DNA of 64,000 nucleotides from contig NC_091102.1 in the NCBI RefSeq assembly GCF_024713975.1, forward strand, positions 9,863,001 to 9,927,000, given 5' to 3'. Made by a program: the position numbers and the translations under genes. Below the pieces are notes generated by a model, which was not told the origin of the DNA, did not search any database, and saw only the letters and a list, made by a program, of their open reading frames with translations. This document shows positions 18,651 through 29,201 of this stretch, one piece after another. The stretch's first letter is position 1. The number at the start of each line of letters is the position of its first letter. The stretch is from Paralichthys olivaceus. Taxonomy: Eukaryota; Chordata; Actinopteri; Pleuronectiformes; Paralichthyidae.

Positions 18651-21600
18651 ATGGTGTCCATTGAGCATGTCGCTCACAAGATACTCACCTACATCCCGTA
18701 TGTGCTCGTCCTGGTTGACATGAGATACGAAGGTAAGAGGCTGAGTTCACTTGAACTGAACTTCACCAGACAAACTAATGGTAACTTCAGCTGACAGTGC
18801 GAGAGTGTTAGCTCAGTGAAAACAGCAAGTTATTAGCTTTAATGCTAATGTCAACACCGAGCTAAGTCCACTTCTGTGTTGGCTAACGCTAAGTTAGCTC
18901 ATCACTTATTTGGAGGTAAACCTTATCTGATTATTATTATTATCACAGTGTTCGGTTCGTGTTAGCCCACAGGAGATTCTGAAACTAGCACAGCTGCCTC
19001 CATGCTAACGCCAGTCACCCTTAGGTGTTAGCTAACGAGTTGTGAACTTTACAACATCAAGCTAGCTACATGTCAAAGTCACGTCCAGCGACTGTTGGAT
19101 TGATCCACATGCTGTCAGTGGTCTGTCAGTATTGTCTGTCAAACGAGAGCACGTCACTGTTGTGTGGTAGTATTATTTTTCCTGTGAAGCACTTTGTAAC
19201 TTTGTTTAGATAAGTGCTATACAAATGCAGTTATTAGTAGTAGTGGTAGTAGCATATGCTCAGTAGTGTGTGTGTGTGTGTTTGTTTCAGGGGTGACATG
19301 TGGTCGGGATGGGAGTGTGGACAATCACATGGAGATGGGGAAGAAGCTGCTGGCCGCTGGACAGTTAGCTGATGCCCTCTCTCATTTCCACGCTGCTGTA
19401 GGTACGTGTCATCAACATGCAGAGTTAGCAGTGTTTATCTTTTGTGACACAGGAAGTTATTGTGCAAAACTTTTGCACTCATTTGTCTTCATTGTGTTTC
19501 GACAGACGGAGATCCCAAGAACTACTTGGCCTTCTACAGGAGAGCGACAGTGTTTCTAGCAATGGGGAAGTCAAAGTCGGCACTCCCAGATTTGAGCAGA
19601 GTCATTGAGCTCAAACCGGACTTCACATCGGTACATTTCTGCTGCTCATCAATTTGTCACGAGAAAATGTTGCACAGTTGTTTCGTGCTGCACCCTCAAC
19701 AGAGAAATAACCTGTGACCCAGTTCAGAGCTGGTGTTAACATCTGTCCTGAGCGATCAGCACAGGTCTGAACGCACTCTAATGTGTCCTGAGATCCGATC
19801 ACTCACACCACATTTGGAGCGGGTGTGGGATGCTTGAGGCCACATTTTTTTCACCGTGTGAACGCTAATGCCTCCTGTTCCACATGTGGAGAAGAACCTA
19901 CACAGCTGACTTCCTCTGAAACAGTTTCACAATGAGTCGAAAGTATCTTTATGCTTTTCAGTGAATTTGCATTGACAGGACGCATTTTAATACCAGGTGT
20001 GAACACACATACTTAACGCCGTCCACTTGTACATCACATGTGATCAGATCTCTCAGGAGGGATGTTAATACTAGAATTGGGTGAGAAACAAATCTACACA
20101 AATTAGGAATCTTTAGGAATAAGTTAGGAATCAGCTGCTGCGTATGTGAATATTAATTGTTTTACAGTTTTATTTCTCCCCCAGCCAGACATAATGGTGC
20201 TGGGAAACCAGTCAGCTGTGTTGACAAGATTGTATTTGCAGTCTTATCTAACATGTCCTCTCTCTCTCTCCTTTAACAGGCAAGACTTCAGAGAGGAAAC
20301 CTCCTTCTGAAGCAGGGGAGACTCGACGAAGCAGAGACTGACTTCAAGAAGGTGGTGAGTAACATCCAGTTTGATCTGACTGAAAAGAGGTCTTGATTTC
20401 ATAAATTCACCAGGAGATGTCAGTGTTTCAGAGACATGATCTGTCAGTGATGGAACAGTCCTTCACTTTCAACTGATTTAAAATGTTTGTTTATTGGATT
20501 AGAATTGCTTACTCAACCTTAAACATCATACACTATGAAACAGGCGCTACCTGCATCCATAAACCATCTTACAAGCTGCAGATAATAATTAAATTAAGTT
20601 GGCTCTCATTCGGGCCGTCAGGGACCATTCGTAGGTGCTTATTAAGGATTAAGCTAATGCATTTTTCATTGGATTTACCGTGTTAGACCCCCAGAAGACA
20701 CAAATGCCCTTCTTCTATCTACTATTAAGTTAAACAGTCAGAGGTTAAACAGTCACAGTGCAAGGCCCAGAAAGTTTTACACTCGCAAACAGCTTTAATT
20801 CCTTCTGTTTCAAGATAGCAAGGAATTACATTCCCAGTTGAGACCTATTGGCATCTGGGCTTGTGCAGTTTTATATGGACAATATTCTGCTCGTATAATG
20901 TCAAGGAATCTGGGCCAGAGCTGCATGTTGTCCTGCTGCTTCAGCAGTCCACCACACCGGCTGTAATGCTTCACATTTATGCTTTGCATTCTTTCTTAAG
21001 CTGAGCCAGCAGGAAACACTCATGGGGTTGCCAGGTCTCCTCGTAAAGGATGTGTCATTAGCTGAGATTGCTCTTGTGAATATGATGACCTCTTTGATGG
21101 GGATGATTGTGATGTAATGGGTGTCAGCTATGGTAAGCACTGCTGTAATTGGCATTGGGGTCTCTTCAGAAATATAAGCGCTCATATTGGAACACATTGT
21201 GTAAGGAGAGAACAAAATTCGATAAAGAAGTCGATGGTTATACCATCTCATATTCCACACGCTTAATTTTGTTTTGTCACTCCAGCTCTTCTCCTCATAG
21301 ACGTCTTTAATCACGTCTATAAGTACCTGATATAATGTCTGACCTTGCAATCTTCCAGCTGAAGTCCAACCCCGGCGACAAAGAGGAGAGAGAAGCCCAG
21401 AGTCAGCTGACAAAGTCGGATGAAATTCAGCGGCTGGTGGCTCAGGCACGCAGCAGCTTCAGCAGCCAGGATTACATGACAGCTGCTGTCCAGCTTGACA
21501 CAATCATCGAGGTGAGCGACGTGCCTTGTCAGCATCGCCTGATTTCTCCTGCAAGCATTCGTATAGTCGCAATAATCAGTCCTGCAGTTTGTAAGAGTTC

Positions 21601-24600
21601 CCGTCCTCCTGTGACAGACTTGCGTTTGGGATGTGACTTCTCGTGAGATGCGAGCCGAGTGTTTTATCCAAATGGGAGAGATGGGGAAGGCCATCAGCGA
21701 CCTTAAAGCTGCGTCCAAGTTAAAGAGTGACAACACCCAGGCTTTCTACAAACTCAGCACCATCTACTATAACCTCGGAGACCATGGGATGTCCCTCAAG
21801 TAAGAACAACTTGAAATGGGTATCAGACATTGGGACCAGAAGTACCAGGGTAAAACTGTGTCACTATGAGAGACCCTCCTAATCACTAAGCTGTCTCAAA
21901 TAATAGATCACATATAGACCATTTTTGGAAAAACATTAATTTTGTGATGTGAAGCAAAAAAATTTGATAAGAAAACATCTGGAGCACAACAGCTTAAATC
22001 AGAAACCAGAGCAGAACGAGGGTCACAAGAAAAAAAACGAACAATCCAAAGTGTGGCTTCAGAAATTAAATCATATCAGCTTGAGCTTCACCCAAACTTG
22101 CTACCGCTGGACTGTTGTGTGTACGTTTTGTTTTCGTATGTTTACAATAAAGCACATGTAGTAAGATCAAACGTGCCTGTTGGAACCACTTTCACTTTTC
22201 TTCCTCCTCTGATCTGCAGTGAAGTGCGCGAGTGCCTGAAGCTGGATCCTGATCACAAGCAGTGTTACAGCCATTACAAGCAGGTCAAGAAGCTCAACAA
22301 ACAGATCCTGTCTGCAGAGGCACTCATCCAAGAGCAGAGGTGTGTGTGTGTGTGTGTGTTTTCAGGCATTTGTGTATCTGTGTAAATAATAAGAATAACA
22401 TCCCCTCTGAATACCATGGATTGTGTTAGCTGCAGAATGACTGTGTCCATATCATCAGTCACTTCCTCTTTCTGCTCTTACAGGCAGGCATGTAAATCAC
22501 ATATAACTGTGAATGGATGTCACATTATACTGACAAACCCAAGAAATGTTCACAAGACTAAACCAAGAGAATGACAGAGTTCCCCTTGTTCTTTCAGATA
22601 TGAAGAAGCTGTGAGTAAATATGAGGCGGTGATGAAAACTGAGCCCAACGTTCACCATTTCTCTCTTCTTGCCAAGGAGCGCATCTGCCATGCGCTGTCA
22701 CAGGTAAGACCTGCATCACTGCTGCAACATGATGTATTAAATCATAAACTCGTTGATTTTCTAATGTTATACACTGTATCTGACCATCGCATTTCCTACG
22801 TGCTGTGACCAGGGCCAGCAGGGTAGCAAGGCTATCTCTGTGTGTAGGGAAGTCCTCGAGTCAGACCCAGAGAATGTAAACGTGCTGAAGGACAGAGCTG
22901 AGGCCTATATCCAGGAGGAGCAGTATGAGGAAGGTAAGACTGTCAGATGTAGCTGTGTCTTATTTTTCAGTTTAGTGGAGTCCGTCTCACACTCGGAGGC
23001 GGGGATAAACGAAAAAACTGTCAGGTTTCCACTGGGAATTCATTGATTTCAGGAGAGAATGTCCTTGGACATGAGTTTTTGTTAAAGAAGGACAAGGACT
23101 CAACTGTGACACAGGTGTTGTGTAGATTGTTGTAACTTTACTCAACAATCCCAATGAAATCTGCCTTTTAAAACAGACATGAACTCCAGAAAATGTCCAC
23201 ACAAGTCTGGGGTACAGACTTTCACCATAAAGAACACAGCAGGAGCTGTTCAGAAACGTTCACAGCACAGAAATCACATATTTTTTGCATCTGTTGTGTG
23301 TTAGAAACGTCATCATCTCACTTACGGTGAATCCTCCAGATAATCTCCTGCTGTTTTCTCATATGGGCACATTCGGACACTTTCCAGAGTTTTTATTAGG
23401 GGACTGGCAGGAGAAGCTCCGGAGAAGGTTTGCAGTATCTTCAGATTTCAGGAGATTATCTGGAGTTCAGTAAAAATCTGAAAGCAGCTTTAGTGACACT
23501 GAAAACTCTGACCACTTTAGTAAATGCACATTTTAATTTAATGCTGTCACTATCACTGAGGCCAGAGTGTGTGTTGTAATGACCTCACCATGACTTCACT
23601 TGAGAGGCTATTTGATGTTATAGCAGTAGTTCACCACAGGGGGTCCCTGTAACACTACGCACAGTGAAAGAAAGTAATGGCTCATCAGCTTCTTTAACAC
23701 CTGATCATTAAAATTCTGCCTCATTTGACACATTCGCGCTGAAGTAAATCTGTTGTGACTGTGAATTTGAAAAAGCAAATCAAGGACGAAATGTCGATAA
23801 ATACAAAAAGCACTTAACTATTTATTAAAGCCCGAAAAACACAAAGATCGTCATCATCATCAGTGAGTTGGAAGTAAGCAGTCTACAAGATGAAGAGCTG
23901 ACATTATGCAGAAGTTGCAGCTTTGACTATCCTCATTAAGCCTGTGGAGGCAGAGGCAGGATTAGCATGAAACAACAGTTTCCTTGTTGTGTTGTTAAAT
24001 CACCTCCCAGCCGTCGTGTCACCTGATGGTCTGCCGCTACCATGCTATTCTTTATTAACAGATTCTCCATGTGAATATGCTGAATCTGTAGGCGGGGGAC
24101 AACAGGAAGCTCTCTGTGTTCTTATTTTTACATCAGCTGTTCTTCGCTATTCAAATTTAAAACCCTCGCTATGTGTTTTACACAAGATTTTAAATTCAAT
24201 ACCAACAGTTAAAAATATCGACATGGTGGTTCAGTGTGAATTATACGATACCTAAGGACAGGGTTGGTATATACTGGCATTATTCAGTGTTGTCGTCGAG
24301 GTGCAGAACTGAAAATCTAGGCCGAGCCAACACTTCCATTTTCTATCCTAACAATTTATATGATTCCAGTGCATCTATCTCCAACACTGCTATTGATTTG
24401 AGCTGCATAGACTAAAATAAAACCTAAAGTAATGACTCATAAACGACCAGGATGATACATTCAGGAGGAGAGATGTTCTCTGTATTTTTTACATCAGTCT
24501 GCTGTTGGTTGAAGGCTGAATCAAACTCTGAACTACATCTGATCTGTCGACAATGAACGTCATTTATATTATAGACTGCAACCTTCCTCACACCTGACGG

Positions 24601-26651
24601 AGCTGGAGGCAGACGATCAGCTGAAGGGAGAGGCTGTAGTTATGCAGGCTGTGGGAGGGTGGTAGGAATTAGACGCGTGCCCTGTCAGGTTCCATTGAGT
24701 TCATATATTGTCCATCTATAGTGTCACTCCCACAAATGTGAATTTAACTTCTATTTTAGACGTGAGGATAAAACAAGTCATGAACATTCACTATCTCTCT
24801 CACACAAACACACACGCATGGAAATCCAATTAAATCCACAATTAACTGCAGCGACCCTGCAGGCAGGTCAGAGCCAGAGGAGTAACATCGTTTACCAAGA
24901 CCCCATCAGTTCTGCAACCGCAGGAGACGCTGTCTGACCATGAGCACATCAGCAGGTGGGAACAGCAGACCTCATGTGGGCTTTTAAACTGTCAGAACCC
25001 AGGGTTTTAAAATCACCTCAGTACATCTCACAGGGTAAACAAGCCTGTTAGCACCCAGACGTACACACACGCATGAACTCTTTCACTCACTCACTCTCAC
25101 ACACGAGCTGCTGCAACATTCTCTGGACGTGATGGGGTTTTCTGGATAAATTGGTTTACATCATGACAACAGACACTTTTAGATTTTTGGTCATGATGGT
25201 CGTAAAATGATTCTGTGAGTGATCGGCATGACCTCGATACAGCGGCTCCTCACCGCAACCACGACTGCACAGACTCTGGATCCAAATGATGTATAAAGCG
25301 CAAGAATTTTAGCTGCAGTTTTACACAAGAGGAAGCAGAGACACGTCGTCCTTTTTTATTTATAATATCAGTGTATTAAGCATTTAATCCGACACTTCTG
25401 TACAAAGGACATCAGCCTCTATTATTTTAAGCTCATCTATGGAAATTCTCATCATTTATTTGGTTCATCATCTGAGTGGAGGCTCCCGGACGAAAACATT
25501 AACCCCATGACATGCTCAGTGCCTTGCTCAAAGACATTTCTTCACTTAATGCTTGAGGTCTTAGAGCCTGTCATGTCAGTCAAATACTGTTATTCACTCC
25601 CATTAGCTGTTTTGTATGAATAAGCAACGCTGATCCTAACCTGCCCTGTTTGTCTTTTGTTTTGCAGCTATCAGTGACTATGAGACGGCGGCTAAACACA
25701 GTGAGAATGACCGTCAGATCAAAGAAGGCCTGGACAAAGCTCAGCGACTCCTCAAGCAGTCGCAGCGGAGGGATTATTATAAGATCCTGGGTGTGAAGAG
25801 GTGAGCACTGATATGTGGAAACTCAATGGGATTTTTCAGAGGGAATTTTAAGGAGAAGTTGGATATTGTTTTAAGTGTGGAGCTTTTAAGCCCTACTGCT
25901 TTAAATGTTGGAGTTTTTTAAGCATTTTGTTGCATTCACAAGCTCTACTGACCAGATGGAAATCTAATGTAAGGCAACAGAAGTGCTCGTGGTCATAAAA
26001 AGTAATGGTTTCCTTTATAGGAGCCAATGTGCTAACCCTGACGCTGGTATTATTAGAGTCGGCTCTTGCGGAGGACAAGGGAATAGAAGCTTGATCTTAT
26101 CTCCAGCTAAATGTGCTAAATCGTCTGAACTCTCCCCCATGGTCACAGAAATGCTCAGAAAAAGGAGATTATCAAAGCCTACAGGAAACTGGCACAACAG
26201 TGGCATCCGGACAACTTCCAGGATCCAGAGGAAAAGAAGAAGGCGGAGAAGAAGTTCATAGACATCGTTCAGGCCAAAGAGGTTCTTACTGACCCAGGTA
26301 AGAAGTCTTGACTACTTTTTACAAATATGTAAACAAAAATGCAAATCTCTTGTTCAGTGTTTACTCAAACTTTTAATGTCAGCAAACGAATTCTGATTGT
26401 AAATACCGATTTTAATCTGCCTACTGATAAATCGGAAGGTCTGCAGTAATCTAAGTATTTTCAAAGCATTGCACCGACATGTCAATATGTGTTTTGTAGA
26501 GATGAGAACCAAGTTCGACCACGGAGAGGACCCCATGGATCCAGAGAGCCAACAGAGTCACAATCAGCACTTCCATGGAGGTTTCTCCGGCTACCAGGGT
26601 TTCAATCCCTTCGGTTCTGGACCCTTTAACTTTAAATTCAACTTTAACTGA
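18651..26651 (+). CDS. dnajc3: DnaJ homolog subfamily C member 3 (P58IPK), complete
   Basis: An ER-lumenal BiP co-chaperone that binds unfolded proteins through TPR repeats and stimulates BiP ATPase through its J domain; also known as an inhibitor of the kinase PKR. Exons: 18651-18732, 19291-19401, 19506-19630, 20280-20354, 21359-21511, 21618-21799, 22220-22339, 22598-22703, 22813-22933, 25668-25800, 26149-26297 and 26500-26651, totalling 502 residues (human 504). Exon 1 gives a hydrophobic signal ([14 protein letters not shown]). Exons 2-10 encode the TPR array ([53 protein letters not shown]). The J domain starts about residue 394 ([16 protein letters not shown]) with HPD at 422-424. The tail is Gly/Phe-rich and ends FNFKFNFN. 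Intron 9 is 2.7 kb; the others are short. No lesions were seen. Confidence 0.97.
19718..20085. mobile_element. MITE in dnajc3 intron 3
   Basis: Terminal inverted similarity: ACCCAGTTCAGAGCTGGTGT on the left, and on the reverse strand of the right end ACCCAATTCTAGTATTAACA. Both continue into CTCCTGAG/TCCTGAG and GATC. There is no coding capacity. A partial relative lies at 11250-11460. Confidence 0.6.
20355..21358 (+). other. dnajc3: dnajc3 intron 4
   Basis: About 1 kb. Open frames, including a 182-codon frame on the minus strand at 20901-21449, overlap exon 5 antisense and have no family similarity. No repeat was recognised. Confidence 0.6.
22340..22359. repeat. TG microsatellite forming the exon 7 donor of dnajc3
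   Basis: The exon ends CAGAG and the intron starts directly with (GT)n. The splice donor is therefore the first unit of the repeat. Confidence 0.9.
22934..25667 (+). other. dnajc3: dnajc3 intron 9
   Basis: The longest dnajc3 intron. Apart from the inverted-repeat element at 23334-23465, no exon, gene or family repeat was recognised. Short open frames near 23989 and 25983 lack similarity. Confidence 0.6.
23334..23465. mobile_element. Small inverted-repeat element
   Basis: CTCCAGATAATCTCCTG at 23334-23350 is perfectly inverted at 23449-23465, with 98 bp between. The spacer (GGGCACATTCGGACACTTTC) and arms resemble a non-autonomous DNA transposon seen widely in fish. No coding capacity. Confidence 0.65.
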
Positions 26652-26998
26652 GGAGGCTCCTGTCCAGCACTGCTTGAGGGGATTGTTTGTATTTTCCTCC
26701 CTGTTCAGAAGGGAGACCGCTGACACGAGGCGTGCCAACGCATTCAAATGTGGAGCCAATCGTCACTTAAATTCAGTGACTTTAATTTAAGACACATCTT
26801 CATTCAACTTCAGATTCCGTTTGGGGAAGGACTGTTGCTATGCTAACAAATATCTGCAGCGTGTGAAGCAGCTTTTATCTGTCAAGACCAAATGGTCATT
26901 CTTCATCCTCTCCATGTATTGTACACTGTACAATTCACATCCATTCAGTTTGTACATAGGTACAGTGCTATTTTTATATGGAGTTTTTCTGAAGTGTA

Positions 26999-27004
26999 AA
27001 TAAA
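26999..27004 (+). terminator. dnajc3: dnajc3 polyadenylation signal
   Basis: AATAAA 348 bp after the dnajc3 stop, in GTAAATAAAGAGC. It would give a short 3' UTR ending near 27025. Confidence 0.75.
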
Positions 27005-27253
27005 GAGCTATTTATGTACATTGAAATAAGTCATTTAGTCATTTACTACATTGACACACTGAAGCAACAGTTTGAGAAATGACACAGAAGAAATGATACT
27101 TCATCTTCATTACATCTAAACTTCCCCTGACGGACAATATCCAAACAGCTTCTTCACACAATGAAGTGGTTTAGAGTGAAGAACGGATCCCTCCACATTC
27201 ACTGAAAGAGAATCCACAAACTGCTTTTTGTAGTCACGGTTTTGTATCAAAGA

Positions 27254-28841
27254 TTTATTTTTTCCACCACATAGTATAAACATTTCTGTGACACAGCACA
27301 TTGACAGATGGGTGCCCAGACGTCCTACACCCATTTTTATTTATGATACAGAAAAAGAAAAAAAACAGCTCCTGGCTTCATCGAGCAGCAGCACCCGTCT
27401 TATTCCTGAGACAAAACACTGGATCGAAATTTAAATGTTGAAATGTTCTTTACATGTGAAACTGAAGCTGAAAGTACATAAGATACAAACATAGTGAAAT
27501 AAGTTAAAATCCTATATTCTTCACATAACCCATGACCTGTAGAGTGCAAAGGAGGATTCTTTGATCCACAGCTGAGCCAAAGGTAAACAGACAGCTGACT
27601 GTTCGGTAGGCCCCGCCCCCTGTAGTTATCACTTCTGAGCTTGTAAATCTTCTCCCGGCGACGTGTCTTACATGTGGACATGATGGCTCTGTGAGCAGAG
27701 AGAGATGACTCTGATGCTGAAGGATGAGGAGAAACATTTGCATGGTCACCAGTGGAGGATCCATGCAGGAGACACTGCTCAAGTGTCCCTGGTGTTTTGC
27801 ACCACAACAAAATAAATGTAATAACACAACTCGGGGGCGGGACATAGCAAACTGTAAACTGACAGCGCTAACTGCTGTTATGATGTCACAACTTTGAATT
27901 TAAATTTAAAAATAAAAGGGTTTTTATGTCAGTCGCAACTTTGGTTTTGGCATTTGAGTCAAAATTTGAACAAAGTCTAAGTTTACAAAGTCAAATGAAG
28001 AACAAAGTAAAGATAATGGCTTTCTGAAGGCTTCAAATAAAGCACATTAAAATTTGATTTAAGGTTAGGTTCTCAGGCTACATCCAGACTAGTACACTTT
28101 AATTTTAAGACCTCCACATAATAATAATACCCGTCCATACTGAAACAGCAGAAAACATTTGAACATCACCGTTCCCATACACTGCAGATGTGCGTGCAGC
28201 TGTATCCAGGAAGCACTTCATCTACTCTGGTTGGTTGCTTGGTTACAGAAAATACGAGGAACGAGGAACAGCAATAATGAAAATTAAGACAGGGGATTTC
28301 TTTTCTTGGACCAACAATGAGGTGGAACTGTAAGAATGAGGAAGTAAAGGACTGCGTGATCGTCTCCAAACTTTAGGCACTCAAAAACGAGTAGTATGGA
28401 CAGCGGGCGTGAACGTAGCAACAATGAAGCATTTTAAAACTAAAACATAACAATGTGGACGTGGGCTCAGATGTGCCTCTCTTTATGGTTCTTTGCATAA
28501 ATCAACAGTGCCACATACGCCACAAACTATTTTCCCCTCGGGCACACTGAATTAAATGGTTTGACTGACCCTCGCTTCATTTTAACAACGTATCAACCGA
28601 GGCCTGACTGGTGCTGGTGGTGCACCAGGAGTTCACAGGTAGCAGCGAACACTTACATCACGACGAAGCGACTGCAGCAGCAGTTACGGCATCTCTGACA
28701 TCTCTTCAACATCCTTGTCCTGCAGGGGATGTAACACTCCATGGCTATGTTTAGATGGAACTGTCTGTCTTGAAGCATCACCAGGGAGCCTGCGTGCAGA
28801 AGGTGCTGCCTCCGTCCTCTCCAGCAGGGCGCTGGCAGACA
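27254..28841 (-). other. uggt2: Probable uggt2 3' UTR and intergenic tail
   Basis: Region between the convergent stops. Reverse-strand AATAAA hexamers lie at 27336-27341 and 27254-27259, so the uggt2 3' UTR could be about 1.5 kb and end roughly 250 bp from the dnajc3 polyadenylation site. No other gene was seen; open frames here are on both strands and without similarity. Confidence 0.45.
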
Positions 28842-29201
28842 CTAAAGTTCATCACGCAGGTTGTCGACTGTGCAAGGGGAAGAAACATTGGACGGAAATT
28901 AGGAAAGCAACCGCAGTGGAAAAAAGAAATTTGATCATAAGGTTGAATAGGTAGGTGTTGCAGTTTGAATTCTCAGTCGGCTGAAAACAAGCAAATATTG
29001 TAGGCACAGAGAATATTCTTTCTTTCTCCATCAACCTTTTTTATCCTGTGAGGGAGTGGGACTGTGTTTTTCTTTCTCTGCATCTCCCTGTTCCTGGACT
29101 CGTCTCAGCAGCCGTTTTATCTCGTTGTCATACTCAACCCACTCAGGCACAATCCTGGCTGCTGCCGTCAGCTTGGGCTCCTTGGTCTTTGGGTTATTAC
29201 A
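28842..29201 (-). other. uggt2: uggt2 exons 38-39: C-terminal tail and ER-retrieval signal
   Basis: Exon 38 (29036-29201) encodes [20 protein letters not shown], then a charged helix, and ends in phase 1 at AAAAAAG|GTTGAT. If the intron were retained the frame would stop after two bases of intron plus TGA (protein ending SQDKKG, no retrieval signal). Exon 39 (coding part 28842-28867) follows a pyrimidine-rich tract and TTGCACAG. It contributes 26 coding bases giving DNLRDEL and TAG. UGGT proteins are known to end in HDEL/REEL-type signals, so the spliced form is strongly preferred. Confidence 0.87.

Noticed and set aside
20901-21736. Minus-strand open frames of 182 and 139 codons
   Set aside because: They are antisense to dnajc3 exons 5-6 and intron 4 and show no family similarity.
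29031-29036. In-frame TGA after SQDKKG as the true uggt2 stop
   Set aside because: A phase-matched donor and a downstream exon that ends exactly in RDEL and a stop fit the known UGGT C-terminus better.
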